The translations under genes were made by a program, and so were the position numbers. 46,349 nucleotides of DNA from CAZYBU01 sp964645775 (GTDB lineage: Bacteria; Spirochaetota; UBA4802; UBA5550). The DNA lies in the NCBI GenBank assembly GCA_964645775.1, contig CAZYBU010000027.1:1-46349 (forward strand). The letters are read 5' to 3'. Of the stretch, positions 14,007 through 22,907 are shown piece by piece. The number at the start of each line of letters is the position of its first letter. Positions within the stretch are counted from its first letter, which is position 1. The notes beneath the pieces are model-generated. The model was not told the DNA's origin, did not search any database, and was given only the letters and a program-made list of their open reading frames with translations.

Positions 14007-16022
14007 ATGATCAAGCGAAAACTTGTTGTCCTGTTATGCGTGGTAACCATTGTTCTTCCGGCTATGGGGGAACGGGCCGACTTTGTAAAGTTCGAAGCGG
14101 CCCGGGAGCATTTTCGAAAGGGGCTGGTTCACTACAATCGATGGCAGTATCTGGCTGCCGTCGAGTATTTTCGGCGGGCTGTGGCCACATATCCGGAGTA
14201 TAACACGGGCCGCGATTACCTGGCCCGGGCCTACCAGATGGCCGGCTTTCACGATGAGGCCCTCAGGGAACTTGAAAATCTTAAAGAGGCCTCGGGGGGG
14301 AGTCCTGCGGTTATCTCCCGTATTGAGAATCTCCGTTTTCGACATTCCGGTGTCAGTTACTCTCATTCCGTCTCTGATCTCGTGTTAAACCGGACCTATC
14401 ATGCCCGGGAGATGAAGCGCTACTCGTTCTTTCATCCCGTGGATTGTGTTGTCGACCCGGCCCGGAATCTTCTGGTCACCTCCTTCTCCGATGGGAAGGT
14501 GGTCGAGATCGACGTAAACGGTAAGGGAAAGGAGATCATCCGGCCGGGCATGGGGGGAAAGTATTACGGCATCGATCTCCGGGAAGGGAGACTCGCCTTC
14601 AGCAGCTTTTCGGAAGACAGGGTCTACATCGGCAACCGCCAGGGCGAAGTCACCAGTATTCTGGGAGAGAGCGGTAGCGGAGAGGGAGAGTTCCATGGAC
14701 CCGAGGGACTCGCCTTCGACAGTGAAGGGTTTCTCTATGTCGTTGATTCAGGCAATCACAGGGTACAGAAATTCCGGCCCGATGGGACCTTCGTACTTTC
14801 CATGGGAAACAGGGGAAAGTACGAGGGAGAGCTTACCCGCCCCAGCGACGTTCATGTCATGGGGGATCAGGTATACGTTTCGGACACGGGAAGTAGTCGG
14901 ATCGCTCTTTTCGACATATCCGGTAATTTTATAAAAAACATGACCTTCCCGGACCTGGATTCTCCCCGGGGTATCACCTCTTACATGGGAACTCTCTATG
15001 TCGCTGATTCGAAGAAGGGCCTCATAATGATTCAACCTGACAGCGGACGGCACGCCTGGTTCTCTTCCTGGAACGACGGCAAAGAGAGCTTCAATTCCCT
15101 CATGGGGGCCGCCTTCGACCGGGAAGGGAACCTCTACTGCGTTGACCACGGGAGTCACAGCGTCCATATCTTTTCACCGGTTCAGAAGATGTACTCCAAT
15201 CTCTCCGTGGAGATCGCGGCAATCGATTCCGGTCAGTTTCCCACCGTCGCTCTTTTTCTGAATATCCGGGGAGCGGACGGAAGCCCGGTCTACGGACTGA
15301 CCCGTGAAAATTTCAGCCTCACGGAGGATGGGGCGCCCATCCAGCATTACTACACCGGTTATCTGAAAAAACTACGACCCTCCATCTCCGTAGTCCTCTG
15401 CGTGGACCGCTCCCGGGACATGGCCGGTTATCACAATGAGCTCTCCTGGGTATCCGACTTTATTTTAAAAAAGATGCATAAAAATGATTCCCTGAAGGTC
15501 ATGAATTTCAACCAGGGATACTGGGAAGGCAATCCCTGGGACTGGAGCCGGAGGAGGGCGCTCAGGGCCCTGCGACAGAGGGAATACGGAGAGGGAAAAA
15601 ATTACGGAAAGGCCCTCTACAACGCCCTTACCGAGGTGGTGGACCGCCTTAACCGGAGAAGCGTTGTCCTCCTCACGGAAGGGTCCGTGGCTCCGGGCTC
15701 CTTTGATCAGTACACCGAAGAGAACATCGTCAATTACGCCAGGACCCATTATATTCCCATACATGTCATACATTTCCGTGAACCGGCCTCCGTGCTCAAG
15801 AGGATTGCCCGGGACACGGGCGGAGAGCTTATACATCCCGGGGAGGTGAGCCGTCTTCGGGAGATCTATCCGAAGATACGGGAGAGCGAGGAATACAGAT
15901 ACCTTCTTATCTACTCAACCTTCAAAGGGAAAAATCTCTCCGGCCTCTGGTCAGACATAGATCTTGAGGTGGATGGGATGACAGGAAAGGGGAGGGCCCA
16001 TGGCGGTTATTTCGTTCCCTGA
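14007..16022 (+). CDS. Secreted TPR, NHL-repeat and VWA-domain protein
   Basis: The product has 671 residues. ATG 14007 gives a signal peptide (MIKRKLVVLLCVVTIVLPAMG); a TTG 30 nt upstream would add only polar residues. Residues about 30-110 form TPR-like helices. Then come at least five NHL-type blades with repeats such as GPEGLAFDSEGFLYVVDSGNHRVQKF, built as a beta-propeller. From about 405 a VWA domain begins (VVLCVDRSRDMAGYH; its metal site is D-x-S-x-D instead of D-x-S-x-S). It probably acts in the envelope as a binding or assembly scaffold. It overlaps pcm by 23 nt, suggesting co-translation. GTATACGTATAC, a 12-bp palindrome, lies in the gap after uvrA (about 13945-13956). Confidence 0.8.
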   Translation: MIKRKLVVLLCVVTIVLPAMGERADFVKFEAAREHFRKGLVHYNRWQYLAAVEYFRRAVATYPEYNTGRDYLARAYQMAGFHDEALRELENLKEASGGSPAVISRIENLRFRHSGVSYSHSVSDLVLNRTYHAREMKRYSFFHPVDCVVDPARNLLVTSFSDGKVVEIDVNGKGKEIIRPGMGGKYYGIDLREGRLAFSSFSEDRVYIGNRQGEVTSILGESGSGEGEFHGPEGLAFDSEGFLYVVDSGNHRVQKFRPDGTFVLSMGNRGKYEGELTRPSDVHVMGDQVYVSDTGSSRIALFDISGNFIKNMTFPDLDSPRGITSYMGTLYVADSKKGLIMIQPDSGRHAWFSSWNDGKESFNSLMGAAFDREGNLYCVDHGSHSVHIFSPVQKMYSNLSVEIAAIDSGQFPTVALFLNIRGADGSPVYGLTRENFSLTEDGAPIQHYYTGYLKKLRPSISVVLCVDRSRDMAGYHNELSWVSDFILKKMHKNDSLKVMNFNQGYWEGNPWDWSRRRALRALRQREYGEGKNYGKALYNALTEVVDRLNRRSVVLLTEGSVAPGSFDQYTEENIVNYARTHYIPIHVIHFREPASVLKRIARDTGGELIHPGEVSRLREIYPKIRESEEYRYLLIYSTFKGKNLSGLWSDIDLEVDGMTGKGRAHGGYFVP

Positions 16023-16656
16023 TGACGGTATGGGGTATATACGCCGGTCAATGTTGGAGAGGCTCAGGTCTGCCGGTATCTCTTCCGGTTCGGTCCTTTC
16101 GGCCATGGAAACCGTTCCCAGACATCTTTTTCTATCGGAGGCACTGAGATTCCGGGCCTATGACGACGCATCCCTCCCCATAGGCTACGGGCAGACCCTT
16201 TCCAGGCCCTTCACCATAGCCCTTATGGTCCAGGCCCTGAATCTCACCGGCGAAGAGCGCGTTCTGGAGGTGGGTACAGGTTCTGGTTACCAGACCGCCC
16301 TTCTGGGGCTTCTCGCTTCCAGGGTGACCAGCCTGGAACGCATCCGGGAACTGAGCATGAGGGCCAGGACACTGCTCTTCCGGACAGGCTACAGTAACTG
16401 CACTCTTGTACATTCCGATGATTTCTCTTCCGTTGAGGGGGAATTCGATGCCGTGGTTGTGTCAGCCGGGGCGAACCTCTTTCCCGGTGAACTCTACGAT
16501 AAGCTCCTTCCCGGGGGCCGACTTGTCATACCTCTCTACAGTGACGGGACCCACGTGATCACGCGCCACGTGAAACGTAAAAGCGGCGAGATTATGACCG
16601 AGGAGCTGGGAGAGGCGACTTTCGTTCCCCTCATGAGGTCTGGCTCACCGCTTTAA
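16000..16656 (+). CDS. pcm: Protein-L-isoaspartate O-methyltransferase
   Basis: The product has 218 residues. It transfers a methyl group from S-adenosylmethionine to isoaspartyl residues in aged proteins. Family features seen are VPRHLFL, SLPIGYGQTLSRPF, the SAM-binding VLEVGTGSGYQTA and the end of the fold with LLPGGRLVIPL. ATG 16000 is taken because GGGGAGGG lies just upstream. It sits inside the preceding gene and the two overlap by 23 nt. A later ATG (16030) has no binding site. It converges on the minus-strand hydrolase-like gene, with only one base between the two stop codons. Confidence 0.93.
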   Translation: MAVISFPDDGMGYIRRSMLERLRSAGISSGSVLSAMETVPRHLFLSEALRFRAYDDASLPIGYGQTLSRPFTIALMVQALNLTGEERVLEVGTGSGYQTALLGLLASRVTSLERIRELSMRARTLLFRTGYSNCTLVHSDDFSSVEGEFDAVVVSAGANLFPGELYDKLLPGGRLVIPLYSDGTHVITRHVKRKSGEIMTEELGEATFVPLMRSGSPL

Positions 16657-16657
16657 T

Positions 16658-17596
16658 CTATGATTTAAAGGTCAGGATCTTCTCGGCCAGCCACTGGTAG
16701 GATTTCTTCAGCTGGACCTTTCCACCCGCGCTGTTTCCCTCATCGGGATAGACCTCCATGGTTTTGGGACATCGAAGATGATTGAATAGAGAGAATATCC
16801 CCTGGGGCGGCGAGAGGGTGTCGTTCAGTCCCACGGTTACCAGGACCTCGCAGTTTATCCTGGGAGAGAAATTCAACGCGTCGAAATAACTCAGGTTCTT
16901 TTTAATGAGACTCTTCTTCCGTGACATGCTGGCCACGTAAAGGTTTATTTCTTCAGCGCCTTCCGAGGTGGCGATATTCTGGGTCTTATTCAGGTAGGTA
17001 AAAGAGGGGGTGTCCAGGACCATGGCTTTCACCCGGTCCGAGAAGGCCGCCGCGAACATGGCGGCAGCGGCTCCGAAATTCTTTCCGTAAAGACCGACCG
17101 CGCTGCAATCCACCTCGTCCATGAGCCGCAGGGCGTCAATGGCGCGGATAAGATCAAGATAAACGGCCCGGCCCCAGTAATTGTCCCGGTCGATGAGGCT
17201 CTCCGCCAGCAGGCCCGGACTTCCGGCTTCGGCATCACGGGAGACGATATTCTCGTGGCCCCGCAGATACATGAAATAGTGGGCCACGTCTCTCGGCAGC
17301 ATATCCGTGGAATACTCCAGAGGCCGGTTATAGTCATGGATATGAACGCAGACCCGCGGTTTCCTGATTCCCGAGGGAAGCACAAGCTCTCCGGTGACCG
17401 GTGTTTTCAGAAAACCCCGGAATCGCATGTTCAGAACCGTGAAACGGAAGGAAGACTTCTTTCTGTTTTTTTCTGTTTCAGGGTCCACGGATATCCTGCG
17501 GGCGTCGGCGATCGATTTTTTCCAGAAATTGGAAAAATCGTATTCCATCTTCAGAGGAGGCAGATTCATAAAGTATGTGTCGAAGGATTCCGGCAT
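16658..17596 (-). CDS. Acetyl-xylan-esterase-like pseudoenzyme
   Basis: The product has 312 residues. It resembles the acetyl xylan esterase/cephalosporin deacetylase group of alpha/beta hydrolases in length and order. The nucleophile elbow, normally G-x-S-x-G, reads G-K-N-F-G here, so Asn173 replaces the Ser. The acid Asp is kept (VGLNDTLSPP, Asp259). The catalytic His position reads YPDEGNSAG, with Asn288. Two of three triad residues are therefore missing, and hydrolysis is unlikely. A binding or regulatory role is possible. It is the last gene of a three-gene operon, 3 nt after the membrane protein gene. There is no signal peptide. Confidence 0.7.
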   Translation of the reverse strand: MPESFDTYFMNLPPLKMEYDFSNFWKKSIADARRISVDPETEKNRKKSSFRFTVLNMRFRGFLKTPVTGELVLPSGIRKPRVCVHIHDYNRPLEYSTDMLPRDVAHYFMYLRGHENIVSRDAEAGSPGLLAESLIDRDNYWGRAVYLDLIRAIDALRLMDEVDCSAVGLYGKNFGAAAAMFAAAFSDRVKAMVLDTPSFTYLNKTQNIATSEGAEEINLYVASMSRKKSLIKKNLSYFDALNFSPRINCEVLVTVGLNDTLSPPQGIFSLFNHLRCPKTMEVYPDEGNSAGGKVQLKKSYQWLAEKILTFKS

Positions 17597-17599
17597 CGG

Positions 17600-18076
17600 T
17601 TACCCGCTGTAGAGCCTGTAGAGCAGGTGGGAGTTATATCTGAGAATGATAGCGATGATCCCTGTCACGAGAAGCGTCGTGATCAGGATCGTCAGGAAGA
17701 GGGATATGTAGGACCAGGGTCTTCCCAGAAGATATCGAACAAACTCAAGTGGCGTGAGACCGCTTGTGGCAAGGATATATATCCTTCTCAGTATACGGAA
17801 AAGGATATAGAGTAGAGTGAGAACAAGAATGGACCATCGGGTCAGCTCCGTAAAGACTTCGGTCTTTTCCATGGCAAAGATCGTCAAAGGATATACGATG
17901 ATATCCATGGTCACAACTGACGTGACGGCCGCGCCCACGGTAAAGATTGCCAGGGTCAGAATCTCCCGCAGACGCTCGCTGAACCGTCCCTGTTCAAGGG
18001 ATGTTTCGTGGTGTATCCGTTGCATAATGAAAGGAAGGTGTTCCCGCCTGATACTATTTTTCTGCCTCATCGACAT
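17600..18076 (-). CDS. Three-helix membrane protein
   Basis: The product has about 158 residues from ATG 18076. Other starts are possible (GTG 18103 or ATG 18070 or 18025), and none has a clear ribosome binding site, as expected for coupling to the overlapping upstream gene. Three hydrophobic segments are obvious: LTLAIFTVGAAVTSVVTMDIIVY, SILVLTLLYILFRIL and ISLFLTILITTLLVTGIIAIIL. Charged loops lie between them. The N-terminal 40 residues are basic and cytoplasmic. No transporter or enzyme motif is visible and I recognise no family. It overlaps the HEAT protein gene by 23 nt and lies 3 nt before the hydrolase-like gene. Confidence 0.65.
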   Translation of the reverse strand: MSMRQKNSIRREHLPFIMQRIHHETSLEQGRFSERLREILTLAIFTVGAAVTSVVTMDIIVYPLTIFAMEKTEVFTELTRWSILVLTLLYILFRILRRIYILATSGLTPLEFVRYLLGRPWSYISLFLTILITTLLVTGIIAIILRYNSHLLYRLYSG

Positions 18077-19100
18077 TTTCGCCCATTTTTTCCAGTGCTT
18101 CACGGGCGAGCTTTCTCACTCTGGCATCGGGATCATAGTTCATTTTATACCGCAATATGTCAATTGATCTTTTATCTTCGAGTTTTTTCAGCAACCGCGC
18201 CGCCTGGACCCGGGTATCAGCGTTGTTGCTCCTGAGACCGTTAACGAGCCTGGGATAGGCTTCCCTGTCTCCCAGGCGGACCAGTGCGGCCACGGAATAC
18301 ATGTAAAGGCGATTGAGCCGCTTTCGTTTCTTGAAGGGGTAGTTCTCTATGATCTCAATCTGCTCCTTGATTTTCTCTGTTGCCGATCGAACCTTCAGTT
18401 TTGCCAGGCCGTTTACGGCGTAGGCACGGGCGGTCTCCGCTTCCGCCTCGTCGGTATAGATCTCAAGGAGCATCTCTTCCACCCCGGGTCCGCCCACTTC
18501 GCCCAGAAATATGAGAAGGTTCTCCCGGTTTATTCGGGTTGTGGCCGGGTCCCGTATCTTCTCAATCGCCCAGGGGACAAGGTCCTTTTCCTCGAAGGCG
18601 GCCAGGGCGCGTATCAGGGCCTCGTTAAAATTCGAGTCTTTACTCATGTCCTGTTTCTGTAACAGCTTCATGAGTTTCTTCCGGGTTCCCCGGGCGTCGA
18701 GTGTTTTGAGTCCATAGACCGCGGCGTTTCGGACATCCTCCGATTTGTGATCCAGCTTATCTTCCATGAGGTCAATGGCCGGCCTGTGATCAAGGTTTGA
18801 GAGCTGGTAGAACCCCTTGACCAGGACCTGGGTATCCAGCTCATCTTTCAGTGATCGCGTCAGAAGGTCCAGGAGGGAACGCTGGCGCGCCTTATCCTTA
18901 ACAAGGGGGATCTTCTCAATGGCCTGCAGCCGTTCGCTCTGGATGCCATACCGGAGGGTATTTCTGATCCATTCGGCCTGTTTCTTTTCCGCCTTCGCCT
19001 TCTCCTCTTTCTGGTCCGCTGCCGTGAGGGAAAGAGATGCCGGCAGGGTAAGAAGAAGTATCATAACTGTGAATGTACCCGCTTTTCGTAATCTGGTCAT
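18054..19100 (-). CDS. Secreted HEAT-repeat protein
   Basis: The product has 348 residues. An N-terminal signal peptide (MTRLRKAGTFTVMILLLTLPASLSLTAA) is followed by a Lys/Glu-rich segment and then by helical HEAT or PBS-lyase-type repeats, for example VRNAAVYGLKTL, RAYAVNGLAKL, TRVQAARLLKKLED and ARVRKLAREALEKM. Such solenoids bind other proteins; no catalytic site is visible. AAGGATGGTGAT precedes the ATG. The gene opens a minus-strand operon with the membrane protein and hydrolase-like genes, which overlap it or lie within 3 nt of it. A TATAAC at 19134-19129 (minus) may be its -10 box, divergent from the plus-strand gene at 19243. Confidence 0.75.
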   Translation of the reverse strand: MTRLRKAGTFTVMILLLTLPASLSLTAADQKEEKAKAEKKQAEWIRNTLRYGIQSERLQAIEKIPLVKDKARQRSLLDLLTRSLKDELDTQVLVKGFYQLSNLDHRPAIDLMEDKLDHKSEDVRNAAVYGLKTLDARGTRKKLMKLLQKQDMSKDSNFNEALIRALAAFEEKDLVPWAIEKIRDPATTRINRENLLIFLGEVGGPGVEEMLLEIYTDEAEAETARAYAVNGLAKLKVRSATEKIKEQIEIIENYPFKKRKRLNRLYMYSVAALVRLGDREAYPRLVNGLRSNNADTRVQAARLLKKLEDKRSIDILRYKMNYDPDARVRKLAREALEKMGENVDEAEK

Positions 19101-19128
19101 ACGATCACCATCCTTTATATAGGCCCCG

Positions 19129-19206
19129 GTTATACTATCGATCAGAAAGAGGCGCGGCTGAAGGGTTACACGGGATATAATTCGGTTGACACCCCTCTGT
19201 CAACCG
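19129..19206. promoter_or_regulatory. Divergent promoter region with 9-bp inverted repeat
   Basis: On the plus strand a perfect TATAAT (19176-19181) is followed at once by a perfect inverted repeat, CGGTTGACA (19183-19191) and TGTCAACCG (19198-19206), with the 6-nt loop CCCCTC. On the minus strand TATAAC (19134-19129) faces the HEAT gene. The repeat covers the expected transcription start of the 19243 gene and so could be an operator or a 5' hairpin. No good -35 is present for the TATAAT. Confidence 0.5.
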
Positions 19207-19242
19207 GGAATAGAGGGTATCTCCTCGTAAATGGTGACCTGA

Positions 19243-21261
19243 ATGACTCCGCTTGAACGATTACAGAAGGTACTTGTACGACTGTCTGAAGATAACCGGA
19301 TAGATTGTATCCCGGCATGGGAGATTGCCGGCGAAACCTCTCCTGAATTTCGGGCCCTCCTTTTGGCCTGGGGACGCTTTCTGGGAAGGGTGGATGAAAC
19401 GTTAGTCCGGGAGGGGATATCAGAGCTTCCGGGAACACTTCAGACGGCGGGCAGGATACAGGGTGAGCTGACCCGAAGGTCCCACAGGGAACTGGAAGAT
19501 GTTCTGTCCGGGGATCGTGGCAGGATGGACGCCCTCTCCAGGCTGGAGGAACTTGTTGATGATCCTGAACGGATGGGAATAGAAAAAATTATACCCGCCC
19601 TTTATGGTATCTTCTTCCCGGAAGGAAGGGTGAAGATGGACTCCATTGAGGATGAGATTGAGTCTTTCAGGAGTAAACGTGTCCTGAAAGAAATTCAATC
19701 CTGCGATGACCCCGTAACCGATGCCTCGAACCATCTTCTCTTTACCTCCAACGCTCTTCTCACGATACCTCCGAAAGGGAAGGATATCCATGATCTGGAC
19801 ATGGACCCTGACCTGGCCCGGAAGGCCCTGGATGTGGCCGTGAAGGAAGAACAGCTCTACTGGTATGACCATCCTGTCCAGATGGGTGCCCCGCCTGAGG
19901 CGAATGAGGTCCTCTACGGTCTCAGGGAACTGGACCGGGCGCTTCTTTTCGAGCGGGAACGGGGGAACCTGTCAGCCGGCGCGAAGGTATGCTGCCTCCT
20001 CTCCGTCTCCGTGACCCACGCCGGACTTCATGAGCTGTCCCGGCCATACCTGGAGGACCAGCTGAAGCGCCATGCCCGGCTTGAATGCCTGGATATTTAC
20101 GTGGTCACCGAGGAGGATACAGAGAGCCTGGTCCGGGATGTCCTGGTACCTTTTGCGGAGGAGTTGAATCAAACCGGCGCGGAGGTCCTGGAAGAGATCT
20201 TCGGCGTGGATGGTGAATATGGACGACATTATACTTTTCTCAAAGCCGTGGCCGCCCTCTGGAGAAGCGCGGTTAATCCTGAACTTAAGGCCACATTCAA
20301 GATCGATCTGGACCAGGTCTTTCCCCAGGAAGAACTGGTTGCCGGGACCGGCGCCTCGGCCCTGGAACACCTTGCCACACCTCTCTGGGGCGGCCGTGCC
20401 GTGGACAGCGAGGGCCGGGAGGTTGAACTCGGTCTGGTGGCCGGCGCCCTGGTGAACCAGTCCGATATTGATAAAGGTATCTTTACCCCGGACGTGACCT
20501 TCCCGGAAGACGAACCGAAGGGGGACGCCTGTGTCTTTAACAGTAAGATCCCCCAGGCCCTCTCTACCGTGGCGGAGATGATGACCCGGTACGAGGGGGA
20601 AACCTGGGAAGGGAAGGCCCTGCAGAGGATCCACGTGACAGGAGGGACCAACGGTATCCGGGTCGATGCCCTCCACAGGTACCGCCCCTTCACGCCGGGA
20701 TGTATCGGCCGGGCCGAGGACCAGGCCTACATCCTTTCCGTGCTCCATCGTCCCGTGGAAGGGCGTTATCTCCGGTACGTGCATCGGCCCGGCCTTATCA
20801 TGCGTCACGACAAGAAGGCCTTCGCCTCACTGGCCATGGAGGCCGCGAAGACCGGAAAGGTTATCGGTGATTATATCCGCATACTCTTTTTCTCGGCCTA
20901 CGCGTCCGTTTTACCCGGGGGAAGGGAGTCCGTTAAGGAGGAGATCGACCCCTTTACCGGCTCCTTCGTTACCCCACTGCCGGTGACCCTGGCCTTTCTT
21001 CGGCTTATTCTTACGAGCATTCATCTTTTTAGACAGGGAGATGAGGATGCCGGCGGGGAGCACCTGGAAGAGGGAGCCCCGCGCATTAAACGGGCTCTCG
21101 ATTATCTGGAGAAACAGGAAAACCTGAAAAAGGTATATGAAAGGGAGTCCGGAGCCTGGGATCTTTACTATCGTTTATGCCGGCAAATGGAAGGGAGGGA
21201 AACTTCTGCACGAAAGCGGGCACAGGAACAGCTGCTCGAAACCCGCCTGGAGCTTGACTGA
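19243..21261 (+). CDS. Large protein with glycosyltransferase-like motifs
   Basis: The product has 672 residues and is soluble, with no signal peptide or membrane helix. Residues about 340-500 recall GT-A-fold glycosyltransferases. KIDLDQ (about 350) could be the D-x-D metal site, VTGGTNGIRVDALH (about 463) the acceptor loop, and GRAEDQAY (about 490) the acidic catalytic residue. The rest is helical and unassigned. It could be a glycosyltransferase with long helical flanks, possibly related to glycosylglycerate or osmolyte synthesis, but that is a guess from motifs. No clear Shine-Dalgarno precedes ATG 19243. It stands alone, divergent from the HEAT operon and followed by a histidine-kinase relic. 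Confidence 0.55.
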   Translation: MTPLERLQKVLVRLSEDNRIDCIPAWEIAGETSPEFRALLLAWGRFLGRVDETLVREGISELPGTLQTAGRIQGELTRRSHRELEDVLSGDRGRMDALSRLEELVDDPERMGIEKIIPALYGIFFPEGRVKMDSIEDEIESFRSKRVLKEIQSCDDPVTDASNHLLFTSNALLTIPPKGKDIHDLDMDPDLARKALDVAVKEEQLYWYDHPVQMGAPPEANEVLYGLRELDRALLFERERGNLSAGAKVCCLLSVSVTHAGLHELSRPYLEDQLKRHARLECLDIYVVTEEDTESLVRDVLVPFAEELNQTGAEVLEEIFGVDGEYGRHYTFLKAVAALWRSAVNPELKATFKIDLDQVFPQEELVAGTGASALEHLATPLWGGRAVDSEGREVELGLVAGALVNQSDIDKGIFTPDVTFPEDEPKGDACVFNSKIPQALSTVAEMMTRYEGETWEGKALQRIHVTGGTNGIRVDALHRYRPFTPGCIGRAEDQAYILSVLHRPVEGRYLRYVHRPGLIMRHDKKAFASLAMEAAKTGKVIGDYIRILFFSAYASVLPGGRESVKEEIDPFTGSFVTPLPVTLAFLRLILTSIHLFRQGDEDAGGEHLEEGAPRIKRALDYLEKQENLKKVYERESGAWDLYYRLCRQMEGRETSARKRAQEQLLETRLELD

Positions 21262-21281
21262 CCGGGTCCGCAGTACCGCCT

Positions 21282-21449
21282 CCTTTTCGACGAGATGATA
21301 AACCCGGCTTCGGTACAGGTCTGAGACTTTCAGTATCCTGCTTAATTATTACGAGCAATCATGGAGGCCGTATTGAGCTTCATTCTGAAGAGGGGAAGGG
21401 GAGCCAGTTTACCCTATACCTGCCCCTGCGCCCCGGAGAAAGGGATTAA
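21282..21449 (+). pseudogene. Histidine kinase C-terminal relic
   Basis: In frame from 21282 to the TAA at 21447-21449 the translation contains GFGTGLRLS, then SNHGGRIELHSEEGKG and SQFTLYLPL. These are the G2 box and last strands of the HATPase domain of sensor kinases (usual form GTGLGLS...HGG.I...S..G.GS.F...LP). No start codon, no H box and no N or G1 box are present. Four nt after its stop begins ATGAGTGACGTAAAGATA, which would encode MSDVKI before a stop. That is how many response regulators begin, so a kinase-regulator pair may have been deleted here. Function is lost. Confidence 0.75.
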
Positions 21450-21557
21450 AATGAGTGACGTAAAGATAAGATGAATTTTTTGTTGTGAGGTCTCTATTTT
21501 CTTGCCTCCTGCGGGAGGAAAGGGAAAATCGGCTGAAATTATTCAGGAGTTGAAAAG

Positions 21558-22907
21558 ATGAAGATATCTGTTGTGGGAACCGGCTATGTCGGTCTTGTCT
21601 CCGGCACCTGTTTCGCCGAGATGGGTAACAGCGTCATCTGCGTGGACCGGGACGAGTCGAAGATAGAAATGCTGAACAGGGGAGAGGTACCGATCTACGA
21701 GCCGGGCCTGGAGGAGATGGTCCGTGAGAACCGGGAAAAGGGTTCAATCACCTTTACCACGGACCTGCCGGCCGCTCTGGAGCAGACGGACATCCTGTTT
21801 ATCGCAGTCGGCACACCCATGGGGGAGGACGGAAGCGCGGACCTTTCCCATGTTCTTGCGGTCGCCGAGACCATCGGAAAGCAGATGACTCATGACATGA
21901 TTGTCGTTGATAAATCGACGGTCCCCGTGGGAACGGCCGACATGGTACGAGAGACCATTGGAAAACAGCTTTCGGAGCGGGAGAAAAACTACCGGGTATC
22001 CGTGGTAAGCAACCCGGAATTTTTGAAAGAGGGGGCGGCCGTGGAGGATGCCATGAGGCCCGACAGGGTAGTCATAGGCACGGATAGCGAAGAGACCCTT
22101 GAGGTAATGAAGGAGCTTTACCGACCCTTCACCCGCAATCACGAACGCTTTATCTCCATGGATATTCGGAGCGCGGAGATGACCAAGTACGCGGCAAACG
22201 CGATGCTGGCCACCAAGATATCCTTCATGAACGAGATAGCGCGCATCTGCGAACGGGTGGGAGCGGACGTTAACATGGTCCGGGTCGGTATCGGAAGCGA
22301 CTCACGGATCGGTTACAGCTTTATCTACCCCGGGGTAGGATACGGGGGCAGCTGTTTCCCCAAGGACGTCCAGGCCCTGATCAGGAGCGCTCACGATTAC
22401 GGTTACGAACCGAGCATACTGGAGGCCGTTGAGGAGGTCAACAGGACTCAGAGAGAGTACTTCGTGAAGATGATACTGGACCGGTACGGTAACAATGTTA
22501 AGGAGAGGACCTTCGCCCTCTGGGGCCTGGCCTTCAAACCTGAGACCGATGATATGCGGGAGGCCCCGAGCGTGACCATTATCGAGGAACTTACCCGGAA
22601 GGGAGCCCGGATCCGCGCTTACGATCCCAAGGCCATGAGAGAGGCCCGGGAGTTTTACCTGAAGGAAAACGACAGCGTTGAATACTTCGACAGCAAGTAC
22701 GCGGTCCTCTCCGGGGCCGACGCTCTCATCCTTGTCACGGAATGGAAGGAGTTCCGAAGTCCCGATTTTGAAGAGATCAGGAAGGCCCTGAAGGAGCCGG
22801 TCATCTTTGACGGCCGGAACCAGTATGGCCGTTCCCGCATGAATGAGAAGGGATTCGAGTATCACCAGGTCGGCGTAGCCGAAACCCGGGGCACGGGAAT
22901 GCTCTGA
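21558..22907 (+). CDS. ugd: UDP-glucose 6-dehydrogenase
   Basis: The product has 449 residues. It oxidises UDP-glucose with two NAD+ to UDP-glucuronate, the donor and precursor for acidic polysaccharides. The NAD site GTGYVGLVSGTCFAE is at residues 7-21. VVDKSTVPVGT and the catalytic GGSCFPKD (Cys about 266) are intact, and the C-terminal AFKPETDDMREAPS is typical. AGGAG lies 8 nt before ATG 21558. It opens the polysaccharide region. The epimerase gene overlaps its stop by one base (TGATG), so the two are translationally coupled and form a UDP-glucuronate/UDP-galacturonate branch. Confidence 0.95.
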   Translation: MKISVVGTGYVGLVSGTCFAEMGNSVICVDRDESKIEMLNRGEVPIYEPGLEEMVRENREKGSITFTTDLPAALEQTDILFIAVGTPMGEDGSADLSHVLAVAETIGKQMTHDMIVVDKSTVPVGTADMVRETIGKQLSEREKNYRVSVVSNPEFLKEGAAVEDAMRPDRVVIGTDSEETLEVMKELYRPFTRNHERFISMDIRSAEMTKYAANAMLATKISFMNEIARICERVGADVNMVRVGIGSDSRIGYSFIYPGVGYGGSCFPKDVQALIRSAHDYGYEPSILEAVEEVNRTQREYFVKMILDRYGNNVKERTFALWGLAFKPETDDMREAPSVTIIEELTRKGARIRAYDPKAMREAREFYLKENDSVEYFDSKYAVLSGADALILVTEWKEFRSPDFEEIRKALKEPVIFDGRNQYGRSRMNEKGFEYHQVGVAETRGTGML

